Below the pieces are notes generated by a model, which saw only the letters and a list, made by a program, of their open reading frames with translations, was not told where the DNA came from and did not search any database. This document shows, piece by piece, positions 43,427 through 53,900 of a stretch of 64,000 nucleotides of DNA; the first letter of the stretch is position 1, and the number at the start of each line of letters is the position of its first letter. This DNA comes from Actinomyces respiraculi. Lineage in GTDB: Bacteria; Actinomycetota; Actinomycetes; Actinomycetales; Actinomycetaceae. The stretch covers positions 372,001 through 436,000 of the forward strand of contig NZ_CP063989.1 in NCBI RefSeq assembly GCF_014595995.2, read 5' to 3'. Position numbers and translations under genes: made by a program.

Positions 43427-45585
43427 GCCGCTCCCGCAAGAACACTCCCGTCTTCGAGTCTGACGCGCTGCCCGACCCGACGTCGCAGGCCCCCCTGTTG
43501 GAGGTCACGGACCTCCATGTCTCCTTCCCCTCTGAGGACGGGCGTGTCAACGCCGTGCGCGGGGTCGACCTCACCGTCGCGCGTGGCGAGGTGCTCGCCC
43601 TGGTGGGTGAGTCCGGCTCCGGTAAGTCCGTCACCTCGACGGCGGTGATGGGCCTGCTCGACGAGTCTGCCCAGATCTCCGGTTCTGTCAGGCTCCACGG
43701 CACTGAGCTGCTGGGGCGCGACGACGCCTACCTGTCAAAGATCCGCGGCACCCAGATCTCGATGGTCTTCCAGGACCCTCTGTCCGCGCTCACCCCGGTC
43801 TACACGGTCGGCAACCAGATCGTGGAGGCGCTCAAGGTCCACAACCCCGGCATGTCAGACGCTGACGCGTGGGACCGGGCGGTTGAACTGCTCGACCTGG
43901 TGGGGATCCCGAACGCCGAGGTGCGTGCCAAGGCCTACCCGCACGAGTTCTCCGGAGGTATGCGTCAGCGCGCCGTCATCGCGATCGCGATCGCGAACAA
44001 CCCGGATCTCATTATCGCTGATGAGCCGACGACGGCCTTGGACGTGACCATCCAGGCTCAGATCCTTGACGTCCTGCGCACTGCCCAGAAGGAGACCGGC
44101 GCCGGGGTCATCATGATCACCCACGACTTGGGCGTCGTGGCCGGGATGGCGGACCGGGTGGCCGTCATGTACGCCGGTCGTATCGTCGAGACCGGTGACG
44201 TCAACGACCTCTTCTACCGCTCACGGATGCCCTACACCATTGGGCTGCTGGGCTCACTGCCCCGTCTGGACGTCAAGAAGGACTCCGCCCTGGCGACGCT
44301 GGAGGGAAACCCGCCGTCCCTGCTCAAGCTCCCGACCGGCTGCCCCTTCGCTCCTCGCTGCCCCATGGCTGCCCCGCAGTGCCACGAGGGCGAGCCGGAC
44401 CTCGTGCTCGTGCGTGAGGGCACCACGGACGCCTCGGGTGACCGGGCGGCGGGCCCGCAGTACTCGGCCTGCCGCCGTTACGGCGTCATCGAGGAGGGGA
44501 ACCTGGACTACACCGACATCTACCCGGTTCCTGCCCTCAAGACGCCCGACGCGCTCAACCTACCCCACAGTGAGCGCACCGAGGTGCTGCGGGTGACCGA
44601 GATGGTCAAGGAGTTCCCGCTCATGAAGGGGGCGGTGTTCAAGCGTCGCGTGGGCACGGTCCACGCGGTGGACGGCATCTCCTTCGACATCCGTCAGGGC
44701 GAGACCCTGGCGATCGTGGGTGAGTCAGGCTGCGGCAAGACGACGACCCTCATGGAGGTCCTCAGGCTGCAGGCGCCGCAGTCCGGCAGGATCGTGGTCC
44801 TGGGAAGGGACACGGGTGAGTTGAACCGCTCACAGCGCAGGCAGGTGCGCGAGGATCTGCAGATCGTCTTCCAGGACCCGATGGCCTCGCTCGATCCGCG
44901 TCTGCCGATCTTCGACATCCTGGCTGAGCCCTTGCGGGCCAACGGATGGAAGAAGACGGATATCGCGCCGCGCGTGGAGGAGCTCATGGGACTGGTGGGC
45001 CTGGAGCCCAGCCACGCCAACCGCTACCCGCGCAACTTCTCCGGCGGGCAGCGTCAGCGCATCGGCATCGCCCGTGCGCTCGCGCTCGAGCCTAAGTTGC
45101 TGGTCCTGGACGAGCCCGTCTCGGCGCTGGACGTGTCCATCCAGGCCGGTGTCATCAACCTGCTCGACGAGCTGCGCGCCACGATGGGGCTGAGTTACCT
45201 CTTCGTGGCCCACGACCTGTCCGTGGTGCGCCACATCGCCGACCGTGTGGCGGTGATGTATCTGGGCAAGATCGTCGAGGTCGGTGATGTCGATGCGATC
45301 TTCGAGGCACCGGCCCACCCCTACACCCAGGCCCTGCTCTCGGCGATCCCGATCCCAGACCCCGTCAAGGAGCGCACGCGCTCCAGGATCCTGCTTGAGG
45401 GAGACCTGCCCAGCCCTGCCAACCCGCCCACGGGCTGCCGCTTTAGAACACGCTGCCCGAAGTTCGCCACGGCTCTCAGTGAGGACCAGCGTTTGGCCTG
45501 CCTGGGTGAGATGCCTCGTTTTGAGTCGCAGGGTGAGGACCACGAGGTGGCCTGCTACTACCCGGAGAAGACCGCCGTGTTCTAG
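43423..45585 (+). CDS. Fused peptide ABC transporter ATP-binding protein, two nucleotide-binding domains (system B)
   Basis: The 720-residue protein has two full NBDs. The first has Walker [10 protein letters not shown] at 62-70, signature [14 protein letters not shown], and Walker [13 protein letters not shown]. The second has GESGCGKTT at 433-441, [17 protein letters not shown] and [16 protein letters not shown]. Both halves carry the oligopeptide/dipeptide C-terminal domain with Cys-rich motifs ([15 protein letters not shown] and [11 protein letters not shown]), which the shorter system A ATPase lacks. Those motifs may bind an iron-sulfur cluster, as in other Dpp ATPases. It ends the system B gene run before a promoter-like gap. 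Confidence 0.93.
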   Translation: MSRSRKNTPVFESDALPDPTSQAPLLEVTDLHVSFPSEDGRVNAVRGVDLTVARGEVLALVGESGSGKSVTSTAVMGLLDESAQISGSVRLHGTELLGRDDAYLSKIRGTQISMVFQDPLSALTPVYTVGNQIVEALKVHNPGMSDADAWDRAVELLDLVGIPNAEVRAKAYPHEFSGGMRQRAVIAIAIANNPDLIIADEPTTALDVTIQAQILDVLRTAQKETGAGVIMITHDLGVVAGMADRVAVMYAGRIVETGDVNDLFYRSRMPYTIGLLGSLPRLDVKKDSALATLEGNPPSLLKLPTGCPFAPRCPMAAPQCHEGEPDLVLVREGTTDASGDRAAGPQYSACRRYGVIEEGNLDYTDIYPVPALKTPDALNLPHSERTEVLRVTEMVKEFPLMKGAVFKRRVGTVHAVDGISFDIRQGETLAIVGESGCGKTTTLMEVLRLQAPQSGRIVVLGRDTGELNRSQRRQVREDLQIVFQDPMASLDPRLPIFDILAEPLRANGWKKTDIAPRVEELMGLVGLEPSHANRYPRNFSGGQRQRIGIARALALEPKLLVLDEPVSALDVSIQAGVINLLDELRATMGLSYLFVAHDLSVVRHIADRVAVMYLGKIVEVGDVDAIFEAPAHPYTQALLSAIPIPDPVKERTRSRILLEGDLPSPANPPTGCRFRTRCPKFATALSEDQRLACLGEMPRFESQGEDHEVACYYPEKTAVF

Positions 45586-45645
45586 GCGAGGCACCGACCG
45601 CACAGCGGGCGCCGCAGTCTCGCTATCTAAGATGATCGCGAGTCT

Positions 45646-45660
45646 ATGCATCTCGTGCAT
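45646..45660. promoter_or_regulatory. ATGCA/TGCAT palindromic site upstream of peptide-binding gene 2
   Basis: ATGCA-TCTCG-TGCAT is followed by TGACGTG and lies in the 258-base spacer between the system B ATPase and the second binding-protein gene. It resembles the TGCAT-CTTC-ATGCA site at 35689, which is also followed downstream by GACGTG. The spacer is locally AT-richer, as expected for a promoter. A shared regulator is inferred. Confidence 0.4.
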
Positions 45661-45843
45661 TGACGTGCGGTCGTTCAGGCCCTGTGCGAAGGCGTTCGTC
45701 ACACGTCAACCATGTTTCGGGTTGGTGACTATCCTGCAAGCGTCTGTCGTCCGGTGGGAAACATTCGTATGGTGTGCTCCATGTGACGGCAGGCACGCCC
45801 GTGGCCTGCCCACCCCCACCCGTCCTTCGAAACGGAGATCCCC

Positions 45844-47535
45844 ATGATGATCAACCGCCGCCTCTTCCTTGGTGGCTCAGCCTCTGTGGCGGCCATGGCT
45901 GCCCTCGCGGCCTGCGCCAAGTCCAGCGACCCGGGCGCCAGTGGCGCCTCTGACGGTTCCCAGGGAGCCGCCCAGGCCATGAACCTTCAGGAGCGCTCCG
46001 CCCTGCAGGAGGGGGGCGAGCTCAAGCTGTCCCTGACGGCCACGATCGCCAACTGGAACTATTCCCACGTTGACGGCAATGGCGTGGACACCCGCAATAT
46101 CTGGAACTTCGTCAACCCCTACACCCTGGACTGGGGTGACGACGGCTCTCCGACCCCGAACCCCAACTTCCTCACCAAGCTCGAGGCCACCGAGGAGGGC
46201 GGCAAGACGGTCGTCACGGTTGCTGTCAACGAGAAGGCGGTCTGGGGCAACGGTCGCAACTGGGACTCCGAGGACATCAAGGAGGGCCTCGTCCACGGCA
46301 CGGACGAGGCGTACCTGTGGGCCTCGGCCGACGGCTACGACCAGATTGAGAACGTGGAGATCGTCGACAACCTCACGGCCAAGGTCACCTTCAAGTCCGT
46401 CTTCCCGGACTGGAGCAACATGTTCTCCGGCTTCTCCCCCAAGGAGCTCATGGCCACCCCTGAGACCTTCAATGAGGCCATGGCGGGCGAGGATAACTTC
46501 AACAACGATTACTTCTCCGGCCCCTTCAAGGTCGACAGCTTTGACAAGTCCCAGCAGGTTGTCACCCTCGTCCCCAACGACAAGTGGTGGGGCGACAAGC
46601 CGCTGTTGGAGAAGGTCACGTTCCGCGTCCTGGACGCCTCGGCTGAGGCCACGGCCTTCGCCAACAAGACCCTCGATGTCATCGACTACATCATCGCCGC
46701 CGATGTCTACGAGCAGTGCATCGGTCGTGACGATGCCGAGGTGCGTCAGAACTTCGGTCTGCAGTGGCGTCACTTCACCCTCAACGGCACCACCGGCCCC
46801 TTGGCTGACAAGGCCGTGCGCCAGGCTCTGCTGCGCGCCTGCAACCGTGAGGCGATCGCCCAGTCCGACCTGGTCGGTCTGCCGGTGGACATCTCCAAGG
46901 TGCTCCTGGGCAACCGCTTCTTCATGCCTAACCAGGAGGGCTACCAGGACAACTCCACGCAGTGGGGCTACGACGTCGAGGCGGCCAAGAAGCTGCTGGA
47001 CGAGGCCGGCTGGACCGAAGGTGCTGACGGCATCCGCGAGAAGGACGGTCAGCGCCTGACCATCTCCTTCACGATGCCTGCCGGCGTCCAGACCACCGAG
47101 AACGAGGCCAACCTCCTGCAGGCACAGGTCAAGGAGGCAGGCATGGAGATCACGCTGAACCCCGTGGACACCAACGGCTACTTCAAGGACTACATCCGCC
47201 CCGGTAACTTCGAGCTCACCGCCTTCACCTGGAATGGTACCCAGTACCCGATGGCCAACATCGGCCAGATCTACGGCAGTGGATCGAACCAGAACTACTC
47301 GGGCATCTCGGTCCCCCAGATCGACGAGTACATCCAGCAGATTGCCACGACGGCAGACAAGGAGGAGCGCTTCAGGCTCACCAACGAGGTGGACAAGCTC
47401 ATCTGGGAGAACGTCATGAACTTCCCGATGTACGAGCGCTTGCAGCTGACCGCTGTACCTAAGACGCTGGCGAACTTCGGCGCCAATGGCCTGGCCTCCT
47501 ACCGTGCTGAGAACATCGGTTTCATGAAGGGCTGA
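45844..47535 (+). CDS. Peptide ABC transporter substrate-binding lipoprotein (SBP_bac_5, canonical order)
   Basis: The 563-residue lipoprotein has a short signal peptide with twin-Arg (NRRLFLGG) and lipobox LAAC with Cys24. The mature chain is in the usual order: LTATIANWNYSHVDGNGVDT, then NWDSEDIKEGLVHGTDE, the middle domain, and the C-lobe with LTISFTMPAGVQTTENEANL and NFPMYERLQL. It is the natural reference for showing that the protein at 35.9 kb is permuted. It lies behind system B, so system A begins and system B ends with a binding protein. The ligand is probably an oligopeptide. Confidence 0.92.
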   Translation: MMINRRLFLGGSASVAAMAALAACAKSSDPGASGASDGSQGAAQAMNLQERSALQEGGELKLSLTATIANWNYSHVDGNGVDTRNIWNFVNPYTLDWGDDGSPTPNPNFLTKLEATEEGGKTVVTVAVNEKAVWGNGRNWDSEDIKEGLVHGTDEAYLWASADGYDQIENVEIVDNLTAKVTFKSVFPDWSNMFSGFSPKELMATPETFNEAMAGEDNFNNDYFSGPFKVDSFDKSQQVVTLVPNDKWWGDKPLLEKVTFRVLDASAEATAFANKTLDVIDYIIAADVYEQCIGRDDAEVRQNFGLQWRHFTLNGTTGPLADKAVRQALLRACNREAIAQSDLVGLPVDISKVLLGNRFFMPNQEGYQDNSTQWGYDVEAAKKLLDEAGWTEGADGIREKDGQRLTISFTMPAGVQTTENEANLLQAQVKEAGMEITLNPVDTNGYFKDYIRPGNFELTAFTWNGTQYPMANIGQIYGSGSNQNYSGISVPQIDEYIQQIATTADKEERFRLTNEVDKLIWENVMNFPMYERLQLTAVPKTLANFGANGLASYRAENIGFMKG

Positions 47536-47561
47536 CTCCTGTGACTCACGCCTGAGCCATT

Positions 47562-47601
47562 GATCGTGGCCCCGCAACCCCAGGGTTGCGGGGCCACGAT
47601 C
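47562..47601. terminator. Perfect 19-bp inverted repeat terminating the peptide-transport locus
   Basis: GATCGTGGCCCCGCAACCC (47562-47580) and its exact complement (47583-47601) are 2 bases apart; a real loop would open the inner pairs. It lies 26 bases after the second binding-protein stop. The length and lack of mismatches make it the strongest terminator-like structure in the window, though no T-run follows. Confidence 0.7.
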
Positions 47602-47661
47602 GTCCTGGTGCGACGGTGCGGGGCGGTCGCGCCGTCGGAGGTGCTGGGGCAGGATGGGCGG

Positions 47662-48438
47662 GTGCCCACCGTCGTCATTCGCTCCTTGCCCGGTCGCGTC
47701 GGCTTCCTCCTGCTGGCGCTGGGCGGGCTCGCCGTCCTTGTGACGGTCCTGCGTTCCGACGGTGCTGCGAGCCTGGTCCCGCTGCTCGGCTGGGGTGTGC
47801 TCGTCGGCCTTGCCGTCTGGACGCTGTGGTGGGCGCCCGAGATCGTGCTGAGTGACGAGCGCCTGCGCGTGCGCAACGCCTGGAGGACGCATGACGTTGC
47901 CTGGGGCGAGGTGTCTGGGTGCTCAACTCGCTGGTCCCTGGTGATCGTGCTGCGCGGCGGTCGCACGGTCACGGCGGCCGCGGCCCAGCGCGCGGGAGGA
48001 CTATCGACCTCGTGGCGCCGTCGTCAGGAGCTGCGTGAGCGTGAGATGACGACCGGGCGCACCGTGGGCGGCAGCGTTGTGCCCGAGACGCTGACGCACC
48101 AGGGTGTGCACGAGGAGTACCTGAGCCCGGGAGCGGGGCGCTTCCGTACCAGCCTTGACGCCGACGGGGCAGGGGCCCTCATTGAGGCCTACGCCGAGCG
48201 GTGGGCGGTCCACGAGCGTGTGCGGGCGCACGGGCACCGCCGCGAGCAGCGCCCGGAGCGTCGGGACGAGTCCGGGCGCGACCACCTGGGGGGACGGGGA
48301 CAAGGGCCTGAGGAGGTTCACGCTCCTGCGAGGCCCAGCCGGGCGGCTTCGGGCGCCCCCGTGGTCAGCTCCCTCAACGTGGTGCCGGTGGTTACTGCCG
48401 CCGTCGGCGTGGCCCTGGTGCTCGTCTCCCTGTGGTGA
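47662..48438 (+). CDS. Membrane protein with a PH-like domain
   Basis: About 258 residues from the GTG at 47662 (VPTVVIRSLPGRVGFLLLAL); upstream codons of the frame run into the terminator. Two N-terminal membrane helices (about residues 11-30 and 36-58) precede EIVLSDERLRVRNAWRTHDV and SLVIVLRGGRTVTA, the strand pattern of bacterial PH-like domains. A charged Arg/Glu/His-rich stretch (about 175-235) and a final hydrophobic segment (VVTAAVGVALVLVSLW) follow. The family is actinobacterial, its function unknown. It ends before the repeat array. Confidence 0.6.
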   Translation: MPTVVIRSLPGRVGFLLLALGGLAVLVTVLRSDGAASLVPLLGWGVLVGLAVWTLWWAPEIVLSDERLRVRNAWRTHDVAWGEVSGCSTRWSLVIVLRGGRTVTAAAAQRAGGLSTSWRRRQELREREMTTGRTVGGSVVPETLTHQGVHEEYLSPGAGRFRTSLDADGAGALIEAYAERWAVHERVRAHGHRREQRPERRDESGRDHLGGRGQGPEEVHAPARPSRAASGAPVVSSLNVVPVVTAAVGVALVLVSLW

Positions 48439-48540
48439 CGCGGGGAGGCGGGACGGCGCGATGTCCCTGTTCTGAGCGCGTACCGGCCTCCGGGACGGCG
48501 TCGGAGCCGTGCGCTGCCGCGCGCCCGTGACCGGACTCGC

Positions 48541-48728
48541 GTCTGAGGGTTGCTCTCGTTGGCTGGCGGTTCATCTCGTTGGCTGGCGGTTCATCTCGTT
48601 GGCTGGCGGTTCATCTCGTTCCCCGCGGGTTGATCTCGTTCGTTGAAGGAACGAGATCAACGACGGAGGAACGAGATCATTGGTCGGCGAACGAGATCAA
48701 CGACGAGGGAACGAGGCGGAGGACGGAG
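48541..48728. repeat. Convergent array of 20-bp repeats (five forward, four inverted)
   Basis: Five 20-base units from 48541 to 48640 end in GTTnnTCTCGTT; three of them (48561-48620) are identical GGCTGGCGGTTCATCTCGTT. After an 8-base centre, four units from 48649 to 48728 run in the opposite orientation, beginning GAACGAG; three of these have GAACGAGATCA. The two halves meet in a perfect 13-bp palindrome (GTTGATCTCGTTC, complement at 48649-48661). The surrounding gap 48439-49015 holds no convincing gene. A 20-bp period places all copies on one DNA face. Confidence 0.85.
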
Positions 48729-49015
48729 GTGACCGACAGGGGTCCCGGACGAGCCACTCGCCGCAGCTCACGCCCCCCGCGCCCGCGCCTCAGCGCGTCC
48801 ACGCTGTCCACGTAGTCCACGCTCACTGGGCGCACGCCCCCCGCCCGCGCCTCAGCGTGTGCCGCCTGCGTGAGCGGGTGCACAGGGCCGGTGTCGTCCC
48901 CGTCATGGCGGCTGTCGGACGTGCCCTCGTAGGCTTGCGACGGTGTGCCCGTCGCCTGAGGACGCTCGTTCCAGGCGCGACCCGGGCGCGTTCCCGGATG
49001 GAGGAAGAGCCCCAT

Positions 49016-50938
49016 ATGACCGTGCGCCAGGACCTGCGCAACGTCGCCATCGTCGCCCACGTCGACCACGGCAAGACCACTCTCGTCGACGCGATGCTCT
49101 GGGAGGCTGGGGCCTTCGGTACCCGCGCCACCCAGGAGAACACGGCCGAGCGTGTCATGGACTCCGGTGAGCTCGAGCGCGAGAAGGGCATCACCATCCT
49201 CGCCAAGAACACGGCCGTGCACTACGCGGGGCCGGCCGCCGTCGCCGCCGGGCTGAGTGATGGCCTGACCATCAATGTCATCGACACCCCAGGGCACGCC
49301 GACTTCGGTGGTGAGGTCGAGCGGGGGCTGTCTATGGTCGACGGCGTCGTCCTGCTTGTGGACGCCTCCGAGGGGCCGCTGCCCCAGACGCGCTTCGTTC
49401 TGCGCAAGGCCCTGGCCGCGAGCCTGCCGGTCATCGTCGTCGTCAACAAGGTGGACCGCCCCGACTCGCGCATCAGCGAGGTCGTTGAGGAGACTACCGA
49501 CCTGCTGCTCGCCCTGGCCTCCGACCTGGCCGACGAGCACCCCGACATCGACCTCGACGCCGTTCTCGACGTCCCCGTCGTCTACGCCTCCGCCAAGGCC
49601 CGCCGCGCCGACACCGTCCAGCCGGCCGACGGCGACCTGCCCGCCAACACGGACTTCGAGCCGCTGTTCCGCACCATCATCGAGCGCATCCCCGGCCCCT
49701 CCTACGACGAGGACGCCCCCCTGCAGGCGCACGTGACGAACCTCGACGCCTCCCCCTTCCTGGGCCGTCTGGCCCTGCTGCGCGTCCACAACGGGACCCT
49801 GCGCAAGGGCCAGAGCGTCGCCTGGGCCCGCCACGACGGCACCATGTCCAGCGCCCGCGTCTCCGAGCTCCTTGTCACCGAGGGGCTGGACCGCAAGCCT
49901 GCCGAGGAGGCGCACGCCGGGGACATCGTCGCCGTCGCCGGCATCGAGGACATCACCATCGGCGAGTCCCTCGTGGACCCCGAGGACCCGCGCCCGCTGC
50001 CGCTCATCACCGTGGACGACCCGGCCATCTCGATGACCATCGGTATCAACACCTCCCCGATGGCCGGGCGCACCAAGGGCGCCAAGGTCACGGCCCGCCA
50101 GGTCAAGGACCGCCTGGAGCGCGAGCTCGTCGGCAACGTGTCCCTGCGCGTGCTGCCCACCGACCGCCCCGACGCCTGGGAGGTGCAGGGCCGCGGAGAA
50201 CTCGCCCTGGCGATCCTCGTTGAGCAGATGCGCCGCGAGGGCTTCGAGCTGACCGTTGGCAAGCCGCAGGTCGTCACCAAGACGATCGATGGCAAGCGCT
50301 ACGAGCCTGTCGAGCGTATGACGATTGACGTTCCCGAGGAGCACCTGGGCGCTGTCACCCAGCTCATGGCTGCCCGCAAGGGACGCATGGAGACCATGAC
50401 CAACCACGGCACCGGTTGGATCCGTATGGAGTTCCTCATCCCGGCGCGCGGCACCATCGGCCTGCGCACTCAGTTCCTCACCGACACCCGCGGCACCGGC
50501 ATCGCCTCCTCCATCGCGGAGGGCTACGAGCCCTGGGCCGGCCCGATCGTCTCGCGCACCACGGGCTCGCTCGTCTCCGACCGCGCCGGCGCCGTCACCG
50601 CCTACGCGCTTGTGCGCCTGCAGGACCGCGGCACCTTCTTCGTTGAGCCCACGCAGGAGACCTACGAGGGACAGGTCGTGGGGGAGAACCCGCGCAACGA
50701 GGACATGGACGTTAACGTCGTGCGCGAGAAGCAGCAGACGAATATGCGATCTTCCACCGCGGATTCCTTCGAGGCCCTGACACCGCCGCGTCGCCTCACC
50801 CTGGAGGAGAGCCTGGAGTTCGCTGCCGAGGATGAGTGTGTCGAGGTCACCCCGGAGGCGGTGCGCATCCGCAAGATCATTCTCGACACACAGGAGCGCT
50901 TCAAGGACGCGGCCCGCAGACGCCGCTCCGAGGCCTGA
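49016..50938 (+). CDS. typA: Translational GTPase TypA/BipA
   Basis: The ATG at 49016 follows GAGGAAG and gives 640 residues; an in-frame ATG six codons earlier is possible. G1 is AHVDHGKTT, switch II is [16 protein letters not shown], and NKVD ([10 protein letters not shown]) is G4. Domains II and III follow, and the C-terminal TypA-specific part has [20 protein letters not shown] and [20 protein letters not shown]. BipA binds 70S ribosomes at the EF-G site and affects ribosome assembly and stress growth. A 20-bp repeat array lies about 290 bases upstream. Confidence 0.95.
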   Translation: MTVRQDLRNVAIVAHVDHGKTTLVDAMLWEAGAFGTRATQENTAERVMDSGELEREKGITILAKNTAVHYAGPAAVAAGLSDGLTINVIDTPGHADFGGEVERGLSMVDGVVLLVDASEGPLPQTRFVLRKALAASLPVIVVVNKVDRPDSRISEVVEETTDLLLALASDLADEHPDIDLDAVLDVPVVYASAKARRADTVQPADGDLPANTDFEPLFRTIIERIPGPSYDEDAPLQAHVTNLDASPFLGRLALLRVHNGTLRKGQSVAWARHDGTMSSARVSELLVTEGLDRKPAEEAHAGDIVAVAGIEDITIGESLVDPEDPRPLPLITVDDPAISMTIGINTSPMAGRTKGAKVTARQVKDRLERELVGNVSLRVLPTDRPDAWEVQGRGELALAILVEQMRREGFELTVGKPQVVTKTIDGKRYEPVERMTIDVPEEHLGAVTQLMAARKGRMETMTNHGTGWIRMEFLIPARGTIGLRTQFLTDTRGTGIASSIAEGYEPWAGPIVSRTTGSLVSDRAGAVTAYALVRLQDRGTFFVEPTQETYEGQVVGENPRNEDMDVNVVREKQQTNMRSSTADSFEALTPPRRLTLEESLEFAAEDECVEVTPEAVRIRKIILDTQERFKDAARRRRSEA

Positions 50939-50967
50939 CCACCCACGACACCGCCCAGGAGCGAGCC

Positions 50968-53900
50968 ATGGACAGCATCCCGACTGCCGACGACGCCCCG
51001 GCCGAGGACTCCACTCCGGCGGAGGAGGAGACCGCCCCGGCTGCGGATGAGACTGTCGAGGTCACGCCTGTGAGCGAGGAGGTGGCTGGCGACGACGCTT
51101 CGGCCGAGGAATCCACTCCGAGTGAAGAGGTGGCCGAGGAGGAGACCGCCCCGGACGAGGCCGTCGCCCTGGTCGAGGACTCCACTCCGGCTGCGGATGA
51201 GACTGTCGAGGTCACGCCTGTGAGCGAGGAGGTGGCCGACGGCGACGCCCCGGTCGAGGACCCTGCTCCGGCCCAGGACGAGACCAGCCTCGTGCCCGAG
51301 GAGGTGGCCGACGACAACGCTCCGACCGAGGACTCCACTCCGGCGGAGGAGGAGACCAGCATCGTGCCCGAGGAGGTGGCCGACGACAACGCTCCGACCG
51401 AGGACTCCACTCCGGCGGAGGAGGAGACCAGCATCGTGCCCGAGGAGGTAGCCGACGACAACGCTCCGACCGAGGACTCCACTCCGGCGGAGGAGGAGAC
51501 CGCCCCGGCTGCGGATGAGACTGTCGAGGTCACGCCTGTGAGCGAGGAGGTGGCCGTCAACGATGCCCCGAGCAAGGAGTTAGCTGAGCAGCCCGACCCG
51601 GCCGTGGACGAGACCATCGTCGTGCCCGAGGCCAGCACCCTGCGCGAGGAGGTGGCCGACGGCGACGCCCCGAGTGAAGAGGTGGCTGAGGAGACTGTCC
51701 CGATTGCGGACGAGACTGCCGACCTCACTCTCGCGAGTGAGGAGGTGCCCGAGCAGACCGTCCCGACTGCCGACCTCACGCCTGTGAGCGAGGAGGTGGC
51801 CGTCAACGATGCCCCGGTCGAGGACCCTGCTCCGGCCCAGGACGAGACCAGCATCGTGCCCGAGGAGGTGGCCGACGGCGACGTCCCGAGTGAAGAGGCG
51901 GCCGAGGAGGAGACTGTCCCGGCTGCGGACGAGACTGCCGACCTCACGCCTGTGAGCGAGGATGCGGCCGACGACGCCGCCCCGGTCGAGGACCCTGCCC
52001 CGGCCGTGGACGAGACCGCTGACCTCACGCCTGTGAGCGAGGAGGTAGCCGACGACGACGCTCCGGCCAAGGAATCCACTCCGAGTGAAGAGGCGGCCGA
52101 GAAGGAGACTGTCCCGGCTGCAGACGAGACTGCCGACCTCACGCCTGTGAGTGAGGAGGTGCCCGAGCAGACCGTCCCGACTGCCGACCTCACGCCTGTG
52201 AGCGAGGAAGTGGCGGACGGCGGCGCCCCGAGTGAGGAGCTGGCCGAAGAGACCACTCCGGCTACGGACGAGGCCGTCGCCCCGGTCGAGGACCCGACCC
52301 CGGCCGAGGACCCTGCCCCGGCCGTGGACGAGACCGTCGTCGTACCCGACGACCCCGCCCCGCTCGTGGACAGCGACACCAAACCCCGCAGTCGATGGCG
52401 CCCGGCCGCCCTCCTGGGTCTCGGCGTCGGCGCTCTCATCCTCATCCTGTGGGGCTCGGCCGCCGCAGCCACCACCCAGCACGTCTTCGGCGGCTCCACC
52501 GTCTCCGGCGTCGCCGTCGGAGGCATGAGCGCCAGCCAGGCCGAGCAGGTGCTCACCGAGACCATCGAGGCCCAGCTCGCCGAGACCGTCACCCTCGCCG
52601 TCCCCGGCGACGACGGCGCCCCCATCGCCACCGACACCCTCGTGCCCGCCGAGTCCGGCGTCAGCCTCGACGCCGCCGCCAGCATCGACACCCTCACCTC
52701 CTTCACCCTCAACCCCATCACCATCGTTGACCGCCTCACCGGCGCGCAGACCCAGGCCGTCACCACCGTCGACCCCCAGGCTCTGACCGCCGCCCTCAAC
52801 GCGAGGATCACCACCCTCTCCCAGGGCACGGTCGACGCCGCCGTCACCCTCGACGGCACCACCCCTGTCCTGACCCCCGCCGTCGCCGGCTCCGGCGTCG
52901 ACGTCGCCTCCTCCGTCCAGATCCTCAGCCGCGACTGGCCCCTGGGACAGGAGACCGTCACCCTTGTCGCCGGCCGGACCGAGCCCACCGTCACCGATGC
53001 CGACGCCCAGGCCCTCATCGACAACGTCCTGACGCCCCTGCTCGCCTCAGACGTCACCGTCAGCGCCGTCGGCACCCAGGCCGCCTCCACGGCCCAGGCC
53101 GACGCCGTCCTCACCCCCGCCGAGATCGCCGCCACCGCCAGCGTCGTCAACCACAACGGCACCCTGTCCGTGCACCTCGACCCGGCGGGCCTGCGCGAGG
53201 CCGTCCTCGAAGACATGGGCACCGGAGTCGAGACCGCCCCCGTTGACGCCACCTTCACCATCGAGGGCAGTGCGTCCGGCACCCCCGTCTTCGTCCCCGG
53301 CACCACGGGCCTGAGCATCGACGGCGAGGCCTTGGCCGACGCGGTCCTCGCCACGACCAACGGCACGCGCACGCTCACGTTGCCGGTCACCACCACCGAG
53401 CCGGAGCACAACGAGGCCGAGGCGCAGTGGGGCGTCACCGAGATCATCGGCGAGTACGCCACCCCCTTCTTCTACGACCCTCAGCGCACCCAGAACCTCA
53501 TCGCCGGCGCAGCCGCCATCAACGGCACCGTCGTCCTGCCGGGGCAGACCTTCTCCCTCACCGAGGCCCTGGGCCCCGTCGACTACGAGCACGGCTTCGC
53601 CTCCGCCGGCGTGTACGTCAACGGCGTGCACTCCGACTCCCTGGGCGGGGGCCTGTCCCAGGTGGCCACCACCGTCTTCAACGCCGGCTTCGAGGCCGGG
53701 ATGGACGACGTCGAGCACCACCCCCACTCCGTGTGGTTCACCCGCTACCCGGCCGGGCGCGAGGCCACCCTGTGGACCGGGGTCCTGGACGTCAAGTGGA
53801 CGAACTCCACCCCCTACGCCGTCCTCGTTCAGGCCTGGGTCTCCGACGATTACGTCCACGTGCGTCTGTGGTCCACCCACTACTACGACGTCAGCATCGT

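Noticed and set aside
48541..48728. CRISPR array
   Set aside because: Units are only 20 bp and directly adjoining without unique spacers, and half are inverted. No cas gene is near.
50901..53462. 853-codon minus-strand Ser/Val/Ala-rich frame opposite the VanW gene
   Set aside because: It is the complement of the acidic repeat codons (GAG to CTC and so on); only the plus strand gives a membrane segment and VanW domain.
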